NCBI GenBank assembly: GCA_945870855.1
Contig: CAMBTP010000013.1
Span: 1-61,983, forward strand
Direction: 5' to 3'
DNA from: Prosthecobacter debontii
Lineage (GTDB): Bacteria; Verrucomicrobiota; Verrucomicrobiia; Verrucomicrobiales; Akkermansiaceae
DNA length: 61,983 nt
Made by a program: the position numbers and the translations under genes. The notes beneath the pieces were generated by a model. The model saw nothing but the letters and a program-made list of their open reading frames with translations, ran no database searches and had not been told where the DNA came from. Shown in pieces: positions 33,586 to 43,616 of the stretch; the first letter of the stretch is position 1; the number at the start of each line of letters is the position of its first letter.

Positions 33586-36306
33586 ACGGTAGGTGCCAGA
33601 GCCGACCTGTAATTTGAAAGTTTTGGAACTTGGTGAAAGACGCACAACCCCTTCCGACTCTTCAAGTGGCTTGCCGCCCTCGGTGAATGTTTCGCCTTCC
33701 CGAATGGGGAGCTCGATGGTCGCGGTGGTATCCGGTGGGATCACGATCTCGAACTCGGTTTTCCCCTCCCCTTTCCTCCAATTCGACTGAATCAAACCGC
33801 GTATCGTGCGGTGCGAGTATTTCACATAGGAAAGACTTCCGACCACCTGCGGGCGGATCACGATGCGATCGGCGCCCACCGCGTCCTCCGCGATCTGGAT
33901 ACCGCCGAGCCAGCGGCGGAACCATCCGGAGATAGAGCCGAACATCGGGTGGTTGTGGGATTTGACGTTGTCGCCGCCCTGCCAATCCTCCCAGAGCGTG
34001 GTGGCATCGTTCTCAAGCATCCAGCCCCATGATGGCAAGGTTTTGCGGTCCGCCAAAGCGTAGGCGAGATCGCTGCGGCCGCCTTTGGAAAGTTCCTCTG
34101 GCAGGAAACGAGTACCGAAAATGCCGGTAGTTAGCGCAGGGCCGTCCTTGCCGTTCACCGCTTCCACAAGACGCTCGAAAACCTTGCCACGCTTGTCTTC
34201 CGGAGCGGCTCCGAAACCTAGGGCGAAGAGCTGCTCAGTTTGCGATCCGGTGACGACTTTGCCAGTATCCGGATCAAGGAATTCCTTCGCCCAAGCAGCC
34301 GCCGATTCATCCGCCATCGCTTTGCAGCGCACGGCTTCGTCCTTCTTTCCGATGATCTCCGCGAGCCGTCCCACGCGCCGCGCGGCATCGACGAACATTG
34401 GCGTAAGCATCTCCGGGCCTTTCGATTGCGTGAGGGCTTCGTGATCGCCGAGACCATTCACGACGAGCCCGTCCTTGCGCGCGGCGGCTTCGGTATCCAG
34501 CCATTTCAGCGCGACGGGAACCTGCTCCTCCAGCAAACTACGATCTCCATAGTGGTTGTAGAGCTGATCCAGCAGGAGCGGATGTGCCATCGCCCAGCCG
34601 ACCCCGCAGTAGTCGATACCGACGAAGGGCGCGGTGTCGGTGAGGCGGCCATCGGGCCGCGCGGCATCGGCCCAGTCGCGGACGGTTTTCGCGTAGAAGC
34701 CGGCCATATCGAAATTCATTAGGAAGGTCTCGCTAGTGACGGCGATGTCGCCGCCGTAGCCGAAGCGCTCGCGGTGCGGGCAGTCGGACTGGACGCTGAC
34801 GACATTGGCGAGAAAAGTGCGGCGGCAGACCTCGTCAAGCTGATTGAACATTTCGTTCGAGCAGGAGAAATCGCCAGCGGAAACCAGATCGGAATGGGTG
34901 GGGAATCCGCGTACGTCGGCGACGGTGGGTGCTTGGGAAAGACCTTTGATTTCCATGTAACGGAAAGCATGGAAAGTGAACTCCGGGCGGTAGATTTCCT
35001 CTCCGCCACCCGCTGCGATGAACACATCCTGCTGCCACGCGACATCCGGCGCACCGGGCCCGCCAACCGATTCATCGGAGTCTTTTTTCTTGCCCTTGAT
35101 CTGTCCGGCGACGCTGGTGAGGTAATTCACCGTGCCGTCCGCCTTGAGTAGTTCGCCGTAGCGGAAAAGCACCATGGTGCCGGCCGGAGCCTTGATTTTG
35201 ATCTCGGGGACGCCGGTGAAATTCGCACCGAAATCGACGATGTGGAGGCCGGGCTTCGGCGTGGTGACAGCAACCGCAGGAATCGGCGCTAAGGTGCGAA
35301 CCGGCGGCGTTACGATGGGTTGTAAAACATCCAGTGAATCCTCTGTAACCCGCACTGGCTTCCATGCTGCGGCATCAAAACCAGCCTTGTCCCAGCCCGG
35401 CACGGCGAGGCGTGCGTCGCGAATCTCGCCGAGGTAGAGATTGTTGAAAACAGTCGGGCCGTTCGCCATTTTCCAATCCTCGCCCGTTGCTACGGTGGTC
35501 GTAGTACCATCGGTGTGCTCGATCACTAAAAAAGCGATCGCGCGGGGCCGGCCAACTGGCATACTTTTGCGAATGTTGAGGTGCCCCCAGAAACGTAGCG
35601 GCAACGGATTTTGCCAGCCATTTCCGAGGGTGATACCGATGCAGTTCGCGCCTTCGGAAAGATGCTTGGTGACATCGAAGCTGCTGTAGAGCACGCGCTT
35701 GTCGAACTTCGTCCACGGCGGGCCGAGTGGCTCATCCCCGATGCGGGAGCCGTTTAGGCTGGCGATGCCGATGCCGAGCCCGGCGATATGTAGGCGGGCG
35801 CGGACGATGGGTTTATCCAATGCGAATTCCTTGCGCATCAGCGGCGCGGGATCGGGTTGGTAGAAATCCTCATCCTTTTCGGGCGTCGGCTTTCCATCAT
35901 CGATCCACTTCGCGTCCTTCCACTCAGGCGCGCTCTCCCAGAATGCAGGGGCGCTCCATTCAGAAACTTGCTCACCGGCTGTCCAGACGCGGACTTGCCA
36001 ATGGCAGGGCCTGCCAGATCCAGGAGCTTTCCCGGCATATTTCACGAAGGGCGAGCGCTCGGTGGCGGTTTTTCCCGAATCCCAAAGATCTGCTTTTCCT
36101 TCAGCCAAAAGCTCCGGCTTGCTGGCTGCGATAATCTGCCATGACGTTTGGCGCACGCCGCGCTTATCGGATTCGATGCGCCACGAGAGGCGGGGCGCAT
36201 CGCCCACTGCGAGCGGGTTAGTATTCCCATCGGCCTTGAGATCGAGAGGAGTCACGGCGTAGGCTTGCAGAGAAACGGCTAAGGCGAGGGCGCAGCGTAG
36301 GATCAT
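33565..36306 (-). CDS. Alpha-L-rhamnosidase, GH78, secreted
   Basis: Releases terminal L-rhamnose from glycans or glycosides. The product is 913 residues with a short signal peptide (CALALAVSLQAYAV), an N-terminal Fn3-like region, beta-sandwich domains and the catalytic (alpha/alpha)6 barrel from about residue 475. The GH78 motif DCPHRERFGYGGD at about 508-520 contains the region of the general acid; WGWMLENDATTLWEDW and SHNHPMFGSISGW are also conserved. Its stop lies inside the BLUF gene (convergent overlap). Its start is one base from the stop of the cytochrome/propeller gene, so the two are likely cotranscribed. It could supply L-rhamnose to the importer on the other strand. Confidence 0.93.
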   Translation of the reverse strand: MILRCALALAVSLQAYAVTPLDLKADGNTNPLAVGDAPRLSWRIESDKRGVRQTSWQIIAASKPELLAEGKADLWDSGKTATERSPFVKYAGKAPGSGRPCHWQVRVWTAGEQVSEWSAPAFWESAPEWKDAKWIDDGKPTPEKDEDFYQPDPAPLMRKEFALDKPIVRARLHIAGLGIGIASLNGSRIGDEPLGPPWTKFDKRVLYSSFDVTKHLSEGANCIGITLGNGWQNPLPLRFWGHLNIRKSMPVGRPRAIAFLVIEHTDGTTTTVATGEDWKMANGPTVFNNLYLGEIRDARLAVPGWDKAGFDAAAWKPVRVTEDSLDVLQPIVTPPVRTLAPIPAVAVTTPKPGLHIVDFGANFTGVPEIKIKAPAGTMVLFRYGELLKADGTVNYLTSVAGQIKGKKKDSDESVGGPGAPDVAWQQDVFIAAGGGEEIYRPEFTFHAFRYMEIKGLSQAPTVADVRGFPTHSDLVSAGDFSCSNEMFNQLDEVCRRTFLANVVSVQSDCPHRERFGYGGDIAVTSETFLMNFDMAGFYAKTVRDWADAARPDGRLTDTAPFVGIDYCGVGWAMAHPLLLDQLYNHYGDRSLLEEQVPVALKWLDTEAAARKDGLVVNGLGDHEALTQSKGPEMLTPMFVDAARRVGRLAEIIGKKDEAVRCKAMADESAAAWAKEFLDPDTGKVVTGSQTEQLFALGFGAAPEDKRGKVFERLVEAVNGKDGPALTTGIFGTRFLPEELSKGGRSDLAYALADRKTLPSWGWMLENDATTLWEDWQGGDNVKSHNHPMFGSISGWFRRWLGGIQIAEDAVGADRIVIRPQVVGSLSYVKYSHRTIRGLIQSNWRKGEGKTEFEIVIPPDTTATIELPIREGETFTEGGKPLEESEGVVRLSPSSKTFKLQVGSGTYRLQRKSP

Positions 36307-36307
36307 G

Positions 36308-39001
36308 TTATTTCGGGATCGCGTTCAATGTGTAGTAGGTTTCCAACGACTTCCAAACCGGCGCGTTGCCGAACAGTCCGGCGGTGTCGATGAGGTGGAT
36401 GTGGTAGATGCGGACGAGCCAATTATCGCCCTGGCCGTAACCAGTTGGCTTAAGCGTGACAGAGAGGCGGTCCGCGGAAATCTGTGCGCCGTCGAGGGCG
36501 ATCTCGCGCTTGTCGTGTTCCGGCGAGCCGTAACTCCCGTCGTTTGTGTAGAACCAAGAGGACATCTTGAACTTAGCGGTCAGCGCCTCGTTGGTAACAT
36601 CCGCCGCGAGCGGTTTGGTGAAATGGAGGGTGAATCCGTCCTTTGCCGCGACAGCAGCTTGGATATCCGCCGCGACGGTTTTTCCATCCCACACGATCTG
36701 CTGGAGCGAGTCCTGACGCCCACCGTTCGATTGCCAGCCGCGACCCGTTTGACCGACGAGTAGGCTGCCATCAGGCAGGAAAACGGGGCGCATCACACCC
36801 GAGGACATGCCCCGCGCGAAAGGAACCACGCAACCCTGATCCTCGCCATTCACTTTCTCGGTGACGATACGCAACATGGTCGAAAGCGTCTGGTCACCGA
36901 TGAAAACCTGGCCTTGGTGAACGCCGAATTTCCCACCGGTGGTGTCCCATGCGGGGTTTCCAGGCGAGTTGGAAAGCTTGCCGTGCGGCAGCCAAACCGC
37001 GCCTTTACGCAGCTTGTCTTTCCACAGAGAGTATTGGATTTCCGGCGATACCGGGGTCATGCCTGGCAGGCTGACGAGGCTGGAGATGTGGCCGTAGAAC
37101 TTGCCTTGCTCCAGCGGCACCCACTTCGAAGAGCCGACGTATTCGCCTTGGTTCTCGGCATACCAGATCCGGCCGTCCGGCGAGAGACCGATGCCCGCCG
37201 GGCTGCGGAGTCCATTTGCGTAGGGTTCGTATTTCCCTTCCGGTGTCACTCGGCAAGCCCAACCACGGAAGCCTTCCATCGAGCCCATGAACGGGCCGCC
37301 GGCGCGCCACGAGGTTTTCTCGTTGTGTTGATCGTGGCAGAGGTTAAGTAAGAAATAATAGTTCCCCGCCTTATCGCGGACAGGGCCGTGGGTGTATTCG
37401 TGGTAGTTTCCGTGAAAGCCGAAATCATCGCAGACCGTCTTGAACATGTCCGCGCGTCCGTCGCCATCCGAGTCGGTGAGGCGGGTGATTTCCGGTTTCT
37501 GAGAAATTACGATGCAATCGCCTTTGTCATCCTCAATCACCACCCCGAGCGACTCGTAAATGCCTTCGGCAAAAAGCGACCATTTCCCGTCGCGGATGCG
37601 CCACACGCCGGCGGTGCGGGTGGAGACGACGATGGTGCCGTCCTTGGCGATCGCGATGCCAGTTGGCTCAAAAAGCTGGGCGCGCCCGAAGAGATCGAGC
37701 GGAGATTTCCAGGTCATCGCCGAGTAACCTGCGGGGAGTTCCAGCGGTTTCTGGCCTGGCTCTGTCGGATTTTTCACCAAAGGCTGCGGCGTCCAGTCCT
37801 CGCCGCGCGGGAGTTTTCCTCTCGCGACAAGTCCACCGTTGAGGCGGGCTTTCAATTTATAGGATTTCGTTTGGTTAGTTACGGGGAGAGTCCATACATT
37901 ATCCTTCAGCTCGCCGCCCTCTGCGCGAACATCGAGAAGGCCTGCGGCACCTAGTCGGAAGCTTTGCGCCTGCTCTACCTTGCCATTGATGGTGATTTCT
38001 AGGCCGCCATCATCCGCGATGCGGACGATCTGGGAAAAGATGTTTTTTCCGACTCGGAAACGGAATAGCGGCTCGCCGGTTTTCGGCGTAAGCGAATGGC
38101 CAAGGTATTCGGCATCGAGCCCGGCGAGGCGATCCATGTGATCAGCCTTGTCGTCGAGGTATTTGATCTGCGCTGCAGAATCATCCATATCGGATTCCTT
38201 GAACTCGAAATCCACCACCTCACCGCCGGAGGTCAGCGGGGCGAGGACGGGGGAGCTTTCGATGAAAATGCTCGCCCCCTTTCCGGGAGTAGAAGCTTTC
38301 CCGCCGCGACCGTTGCGCTCTTCATTGAGGTTGAGGAAACCGCCGCTCCAGATTTTGCGGACGGAGAGGAAACGCGGATCGAAGGCGTAGCTCATGCCAT
38401 TCGGTTGGCCGACGGCGACTGCGCGACCGCTCGTGCCCGGCATCGCAACGCGAAAAACGCGGGTGCGGTCGGCGACGGATTCCTCACCGGGGATTTCAAG
38501 CGCTGAAGCGGCGGCGGGCGCGTCCTTTTTCTTGAGCATCACCTCTGCGGCGCCAGCCGCGTGACCCTCCGCCATGGTCCGAACGTAGTGCCAAATGGAT
38601 TCGAGATCCTCGTCGGAAATCACTTCGGGGGCGAACATCGGCATGATCGCGCCGTAGGCAGTGCCTTTCGTGACGCCTTTTTCCGAGATGGCGAGGAGAT
38701 CCCATGATTTGCGGATCGAGTCGTTGAAATATGCTCGGTCAGCTTTGACCTTTTTCTTCTCGCCGGTGGCGGGCACCATCACCTCGCGTTCGCGCGGCTC
38801 GGTCAGGAAAAGTCCATGAAGGTTCGGGCCGGTCTTGGCGGATGGATCGTCCTTCACGCTTGAGTGACAAACGATGCAACCCATCGTCTCGAAAACCTCT
38901 TTGCCTCGCTGCACGGCATTGAAATCCACCTGCCCCCATGCGGCTCCCGCTGTAATCATGGAGATCGCCATCATCGCCATCATCGTCATCGCCTTTTTCA
39001 T
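36308..39001 (-). CDS. Secreted cytochrome c / beta-propeller PVC protein
   Basis: An 897-residue exported protein. Signal peptide 1-23; cytochrome c domain with CIVCH (C42, C45, H46) and a probable Met ligand in AIMPMFAP; a middle domain of the type found in PVC heme proteins (FDPRFLSVRKIWSGGFLN); then a six-bladed propeller resembling sorbosone/glucose dehydrogenases (FEPTGIAIAKDG, TDSDGDGRAD, GLRSPAGIGLSPDGRIWYAE). Such proteins are expanded in Planctomycetes and Verrucomicrobia and are tied to polysaccharide use, perhaps sugar oxidation. Adjacent to the rhamnosidase by one base. Substrate unknown. Confidence 0.85.
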   Translation of the reverse strand: MKKAMTMMAMMAISMITAGAAWGQVDFNAVQRGKEVFETMGCIVCHSSVKDDPSAKTGPNLHGLFLTEPREREVMVPATGEKKKVKADRAYFNDSIRKSWDLLAISEKGVTKGTAYGAIMPMFAPEVISDEDLESIWHYVRTMAEGHAAGAAEVMLKKKDAPAAASALEIPGEESVADRTRVFRVAMPGTSGRAVAVGQPNGMSYAFDPRFLSVRKIWSGGFLNLNEERNGRGGKASTPGKGASIFIESSPVLAPLTSGGEVVDFEFKESDMDDSAAQIKYLDDKADHMDRLAGLDAEYLGHSLTPKTGEPLFRFRVGKNIFSQIVRIADDGGLEITINGKVEQAQSFRLGAAGLLDVRAEGGELKDNVWTLPVTNQTKSYKLKARLNGGLVARGKLPRGEDWTPQPLVKNPTEPGQKPLELPAGYSAMTWKSPLDLFGRAQLFEPTGIAIAKDGTIVVSTRTAGVWRIRDGKWSLFAEGIYESLGVVIEDDKGDCIVISQKPEITRLTDSDGDGRADMFKTVCDDFGFHGNYHEYTHGPVRDKAGNYYFLLNLCHDQHNEKTSWRAGGPFMGSMEGFRGWACRVTPEGKYEPYANGLRSPAGIGLSPDGRIWYAENQGEYVGSSKWVPLEQGKFYGHISSLVSLPGMTPVSPEIQYSLWKDKLRKGAVWLPHGKLSNSPGNPAWDTTGGKFGVHQGQVFIGDQTLSTMLRIVTEKVNGEDQGCVVPFARGMSSGVMRPVFLPDGSLLVGQTGRGWQSNGGRQDSLQQIVWDGKTVAADIQAAVAAKDGFTLHFTKPLAADVTNEALTAKFKMSSWFYTNDGSYGSPEHDKREIALDGAQISADRLSVTLKPTGYGQGDNWLVRIYHIHLIDTAGLFGNAPVWKSLETYYTLNAIPK

Positions 39002-39132
39002 AATTTTTAAATACCCCGTTCGAGGTAAGTGCGAAGTTGGGACAGACTGGGCAGGCTTTCAACCCCTATCCACTCACTCGAACAATCTAGTGACGACCTC
39101 CGCAGCCTCCCGGTCGTGTCAGCTTTGTAACT

Positions 39133-40533
39133 TCACTTTCCAATCCAACCACCACCGAGAGCTTTGGCGAGGGCGGCGAGAGTGATGCGCTGGTCGGCAT
39201 GGAGCTGGCTGAGTGAAAGCTGGATCTGGAGAACACCGCGCTCGGCATCGACCACCTCGAAGTAGTTAGTGATGCCTTTGTCGTAACGTTCCTGCGCGAG
39301 GGCATTGGTTTCCCTGGAACTCTTGAGGGCGCTCTCCAAGGCGGCACGAGATTTAGCGAGACCCTTGAGATCGACGAGGGCATCCTCCACTTCCCGCAAG
39401 GCGATCAGCAAGGATTGGCGGTATGCTGCGAGAGCCTCATCGTAGCGGCTGAGGGCGGCCTGATAGTTCGCCTTGTTGGCACCGCCCCTGAAGATCGGAG
39501 CGGCGACTCCACTACCGAGGGAGAGCACTCTGTTTTCCCAATCGAGAAACCTTGCGACGTCAATGGACTCGAATCCGCCGGCGGCAGTGAGGCTGAAATT
39601 CGGATAGAACGCCGTTTCCGCGATTCCTATTTCGGCACAGGCGGCACGGAGATTCTTTTCAGCGGCGCGCACGTCGGGGCGGCGGTTGAGGATTTGGGCG
39701 GGAAGGCCGGGGCGGATGTCTGGCAGGGTACTTCCCGGGCTTTGTTGGCTGATGGAAAATCCGGATGGCATCGTCCCACAAAGCACGGCAAGCGCGTGTT
39801 CCGCAGAGCCGCGCTGGCGCTGGACGAGGCTGAGGTCGTTGTTTGCAAGTTCGACTTCCGTGCGGGAGCGGCTGGTGGCAAGGCCATCCTCCAAGCCCGC
39901 TTCGGTGCGGGATTTCTGGATGTCGAGAGCGGCTTGGCGGCTTTTGATAGTGCTCTGCAGCACGGCGGTCTGCGCATCGAGACCACGCAGCAAGAAATAT
40001 TGGCGGGCGACCTCGGTGGCGATGCCCAGCCGCTGCGAATCGAGCAACGCCTCCGCGGCGGCGGCTTGGGCGGATGAGGCCTCGATGGCCCGCTTGTTCC
40101 TGCCCCAGAGATCGAGATCATAGGCGAGGTCGAAGGTGCTGCGGTAGCGTTGTTGTTCGAGAGGAACGTTCACGCCCGGCGGCATGTTCGCCTCCATGGT
40201 ATCGGCGGATGAACGGTTGATCCCCGCCGATCCTGTTAGATCGAGGGTGGGGAAAAGCTTCGCGCGATCCAAGCCCACCAGAGCGCGCGAAGTTTCAACC
40301 CTCGCCTTGGCGGCCGCGAGGTCGTTGTTCGCGGCGAGCGCACGATCCACCAGATGGGTCAGCTCGCGGTCGTTGAAAAGCCGCCACCAGTTGTCTGGCA
40401 GGGGCGTGGCGACCGTGGATTTGGATTCCTTCCAACGCGTGCCGCCGGAGGCTCCGGGGAGTTGGAAATCCGGCCCGAGCATGCAGGAGCCCAGTAGTAA
40501 AAATCCGGGAAAAATGAGGAGCCGTGGGTTCAT
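39133..40533 (-). CDS. Outer-membrane efflux lipoprotein, NodT/OprM family
   Basis: TolC-type channel of 466 residues with a lipobox LGSC (Cys17). Two repeated OEP domains are seen, each with long helices (e.g. HLVDRALAANNDLAAAKARV and RAAEKNLRAACAEIGIAETA), plus LGSGVAAPIFRGGANKA. The start overlaps the stop of the HlyD gene by four bases (ATGA), so the two are translationally coupled. Outer-membrane exit of the exporter encoded upstream. Confidence 0.93.
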   Translation of the reverse strand: MNPRLLIFPGFLLLGSCMLGPDFQLPGASGGTRWKESKSTVATPLPDNWWRLFNDRELTHLVDRALAANNDLAAAKARVETSRALVGLDRAKLFPTLDLTGSAGINRSSADTMEANMPPGVNVPLEQQRYRSTFDLAYDLDLWGRNKRAIEASSAQAAAAEALLDSQRLGIATEVARQYFLLRGLDAQTAVLQSTIKSRQAALDIQKSRTEAGLEDGLATSRSRTEVELANNDLSLVQRQRGSAEHALAVLCGTMPSGFSISQQSPGSTLPDIRPGLPAQILNRRPDVRAAEKNLRAACAEIGIAETAFYPNFSLTAAGGFESIDVARFLDWENRVLSLGSGVAAPIFRGGANKANYQAALSRYDEALAAYRQSLLIALREVEDALVDLKGLAKSRAALESALKSSRETNALAQERYDKGITNYFEVVDAERGVLQIQLSLSQLHADQRITLAALAKALGGGWIGK

Positions 40534-41492
40534 TGTTTCTTGTGGCGGTCGGGGGCTTCGATAAACACATCGACCTGCTGGCCGACATAAAGCGGAGGAT
40601 CCGTCGGGCGGGTCAGAGAGTATATGATCTGCAGGACGCGGGTGTCCACCCGCTCGGTGCTGGAGCCGGTGAGCGAAACCTTGGGTATCACATAGGGCTC
40701 GATGCGCACGAATTCGAGCGGAAAGGTGATGGTGGGATCGCCTTTCAGGTAAGCGAACGCCGCCTGACCCGCGCGGATGCGGGTGGCGTTCTGCTCGTCG
40801 ATGTCGGCGCGGACCTGGAGCTTGTCGGTTTCGCCTAGGATCATGGCCGGGGTCTTGGGGGAGGTGGCGGCATATTCCCCTGCACGGACATTGACCTGGA
40901 TGATCGTGCCAACGCGCGGAGCGCGGATGGTGAGCCGCTCGATGAGCAGGTTGATGCGCTTCAACGCGTTCTCTGAGACGGTCAGCTGCGCCTTTGCGGC
41001 GACGAGCTGCGCTTTGGAAACGGCGACGTCCTGCCTGCTGTTTTCCAACTCATCCTGGCTGACGGCTCGGCGATCGGTGACGGCGCTGAGGCGCTGGAGC
41101 TGGGACTCGAGCTTGGCGAGCTGCGCCTCGCTGACCGTGATCTGGGCGCGTGAGATTTGCTGTTGGGCTTGGTTCGAGAGTTTATCGGCTTCAAGATCCC
41201 GGTCGTCCAATTTCAACAACGGCTGATCTTTTTCCACACGATCGTTCACCTTCACCAGCACTTCGGTGACGAGACCCGGCAGCGGCACGCCGATGGCGAC
41301 GTTTTCGCTCAGCGCCTCAAGGATTCCTGTCGCGGCGACGCTTTGCTTAAAGGGCTTCGCGGGCGGCATGACCGGTGGATCGCCGCCAAGCACGGGTTGA
41401 TTTTTCGCCTGAGCTTGGAGGGCTTGAACCATGAGGTAGATGCCTGCGATAGCAGCCACGATTGTGCCGTAGCGGAGTATTTTGGAGAACAT
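40530..41492 (-). CDS. Membrane-fusion protein, HlyD/DevB type
   Basis: Periplasmic adaptor, 320 residues. One N-terminal membrane helix (GTIVAAIAGIYLMVQAL), a lipoyl/barrel-sandwich half-motif (GVPLPGLVTEVLVKVNDRV), a coiled-coil hairpin at about 95-190 with many Gln/Ala, and the second half-motif IRAPRVGTIIQVNVRAGEYA. Links the ABC permease to the outer-membrane channel. Confidence 0.92.
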   Translation of the reverse strand: MFSKILRYGTIVAAIAGIYLMVQALQAQAKNQPVLGGDPPVMPPAKPFKQSVAATGILEALSENVAIGVPLPGLVTEVLVKVNDRVEKDQPLLKLDDRDLEADKLSNQAQQQISRAQITVSEAQLAKLESQLQRLSAVTDRRAVSQDELENSRQDVAVSKAQLVAAKAQLTVSENALKRINLLIERLTIRAPRVGTIIQVNVRAGEYAATSPKTPAMILGETDKLQVRADIDEQNATRIRAGQAAFAYLKGDPTITFPLEFVRIEPYVIPKVSLTGSSTERVDTRVLQIIYSLTRPTDPPLYVGQQVDVFIEAPDRHKKQ

Positions 41493-41511
41493 GTGAAAAC
41501 GGGTCTTGAGG

Positions 41512-42261
41512 TTAAGAAGTGGGTGAGGAGTGTTCGTGAATGAACTTGGGCGGGATGTTGTGGCTTTGCTGTGTGACGCCGAGAATCTCGCCGTCTTCCA
41601 TGAGGGCGATGCGGTCAGCGTAGGAGAGGATGCGGTTATCGTGGGTGACGATAATGACGGCGCGGCCGGGTGTGCGGGCGACGTTTAGGAAAAGGTCTAG
41701 GACGATTTCGCCGTTCTTGGAATCGAGGGCGGCGGTGGGCTCATCGCAAATGACGAGCGGTGGCTGGTGGACGAGGGCGCGGGCGATGGCGACGCGTTGC
41801 TGCTGACCACCGGAGAGTTTGTTAGGTCGCTCGCGCCAACGATCTGCCAGGCCGACGGAATCGAGAGCCTCGCGAGCCGCCTTGATGGCGTGGCGATTTG
41901 AGTGACCTTGGATGAGCAGCGGGACGGAGACGTTTTCCGCGATGCTGAGAGTGGGGATGAGATTGAACTGCTGGAAAATGAAGCCGATGTTGTTGGCGCG
42001 AAAGCGGGTCAGTGCGCTGCCCGACATGCTGTGCAGCGGCTGGCCGAAGACGATGATGGAGCCGGATTCGACTTTAAGCGTGCCCGCGATGGCGGAGAGC
42101 AGGGTCGTTTTCCCGCAGCCGGATGGTCCGACGAGCATGAGAATCTCGCCCGGATACGCGGCGAGGCTGACGTTTTTCATAACGTGGATGGCGTTGACCC
42201 CGGAGTTGAAGGTCTTCTCCACGTTATCCACTTGGACGATGGCATCGGTGGCTGGCTTCAT
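41512..42261 (-). CDS. ABC transporter ATPase, LolD/MacB/DevA type
   Basis: Cytoplasmic ATPase of 249 residues: Walker A GPSGCGKTT, Q-loop IFQQFNLIPTLS, signature LSGGQQQRVAIARAL, Walker B LVICDEPTAALD, H-loop VTHDNRI. Overlaps the permease stop by four bases (ATGA). Partner of the FtsX-like permease. Confidence 0.95.
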   Translation of the reverse strand: MKPATDAIVQVDNVEKTFNSGVNAIHVMKNVSLAAYPGEILMLVGPSGCGKTTLLSAIAGTLKVESGSIIVFGQPLHSMSGSALTRFRANNIGFIFQQFNLIPTLSIAENVSVPLLIQGHSNRHAIKAAREALDSVGLADRWRERPNKLSGGQQQRVAIARALVHQPPLVICDEPTAALDSKNGEIVLDLFLNVARTPGRAVIIVTHDNRILSYADRIALMEDGEILGVTQQSHNIPPKFIHEHSSPTS

Positions 42262-43418
42262 GTGCGGAAAACAGCGGCAGGTTCATACAGCGAGAGTCGG
42301 ATGATTCCGAGGGTGGCTGCGAAAAGGCAAATGAGCTGGATGGCTGCAAAGACGGCGAAGGGGATGATGGTGGGCATGAAAAATGGCGCGCCGTTTTTAA
42401 TCGCAGTAAATGTAAAGCCTGCGGTGGCGAGTAGGCCGATGCCGAAGCCGACCAGGCCGACGGTCATGGACTGGATGACCAGCATCATGCTAAGGCGAAA
42501 ATTCGACATACCCATGGCTTTGAGTGCGCCGAGGTGCTTGAGATTATCGAGTACGAAGGCATAAAAAGTCTGACAGGAAATGGCGATGCCAACAATCAGG
42601 CCGACGATGACGGTGGTGCCGAAAGAGATTGGAATGGAGGTGTTTTTTACGAACCAGAACACGGTCATGGTGTTGAAATCATCGGGAGCATCGAAGCTGA
42701 AATCGCGGTTCACATAAGCGCGGAGGCCGGTTTGTTTTTCGATTTCCGCGGCGGCGGCTTCGAGGGTAACACCGGGCATGGGCGCGGCAATCACGGCGGA
42801 GAGCATTTTCCGCTGCGGCGGTGCGTATTGCAGGGCGCGCTCGTAGGTAGTCCAGACGTATGGGCCACCGGTGAAAGACCGCATGGACTCGGCAATGCCG
42901 ACGACACGCGCCTCGATGTCGTTGATCTCGAATTGATCGCCGACTTTGATAGGTTTATCCGGATCGCTGGAAAGGAAGTTTACCGCGAGCTTATCGATGA
43001 TGACAGTGTTGGGTAAGCGGAGGTCTTCGAGTTTACCCTCGACGAGGGTTGCAGGGGCACCGGCGAGCGAGGCGGAGTCGATACCAGCAAGCTGGATGAT
43101 TTTAAAAGCGCCGTTATCGAGCTTTACGCGCTGGATGCCATTGAAGAGAGGCATCGCCCAGCGGACATTGGATACCGAGCGCACCCGCGCGACATCCGTA
43201 TCGCGCATCGGGGTGGTTTCGTTGACCTGGGAGACCTGCGGATCGACAACATAGATCGGCGCGTTGACGTTTTTCAAAGTGGAAGTCGTCCAGAGCATCA
43301 GGCCACAGAAAATGGCAAGCTGCTGGAGGATCAGGAAGGTTGCAAAAAAGATACCAAATACCAGCATGAGGTATTTGGCGGTGTCGCCGAAGAGCATTTT
43401 AAGAGCGAGACCGATCAT
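42258..43418 (-). CDS. ABC exporter permease, FtsX/DevC type
   Basis: A 386-residue membrane protein with the MacB/FtsX layout: one N-terminal helix (LMLVFGIFFATFLILQQLAI), a large periplasmic domain (about 45-255), then three C-terminal helices. With the next three genes it makes a DevBCA-TolC style exporter; in cyanobacteria such systems export glycolipids, elsewhere peptides or drugs. Substrate here unknown. First gene of its operon; the insertion sequence sits about 100 bases upstream and may have affected its promoter. Confidence 0.92.
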   Translation of the reverse strand: MIGLALKMLFGDTAKYLMLVFGIFFATFLILQQLAIFCGLMLWTTSTLKNVNAPIYVVDPQVSQVNETTPMRDTDVARVRSVSNVRWAMPLFNGIQRVKLDNGAFKIIQLAGIDSASLAGAPATLVEGKLEDLRLPNTVIIDKLAVNFLSSDPDKPIKVGDQFEINDIEARVVGIAESMRSFTGGPYVWTTYERALQYAPPQRKMLSAVIAAPMPGVTLEAAAAEIEKQTGLRAYVNRDFSFDAPDDFNTMTVFWFVKNTSIPISFGTTVIVGLIVGIAISCQTFYAFVLDNLKHLGALKAMGMSNFRLSMMLVIQSMTVGLVGFGIGLLATAGFTFTAIKNGAPFFMPTIIPFAVFAAIQLICLFAATLGIIRLSLYEPAAVFRT

Positions 43419-43509
43419 ACGGGAAAGATAGAGGACGAGGTTTCTTCAGCTCCACTCGCCGGATCATACTCATCATGTTCAGACGCGCAACCCGTGACAT
43501 GGGTTTCCG

Positions 43510-43519
43510 GAGGTTTTGG
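43510..43519. repeat. Target-site duplication, left
   Basis: GAGGTTTTGG, repeated exactly at 45452-45461 on the other side of the insertion sequence. Confidence 0.9.
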
Positions 43520-43616
43520 CAGGGCGGTTGCCCAGCCGAGCCTTGAAAGCCCAGTTTTCAAGGCTTTTTAAATCCGCGCTAGACTTTCACCCTAAAATAG
43601 CCAGATTAGGTGGGTC

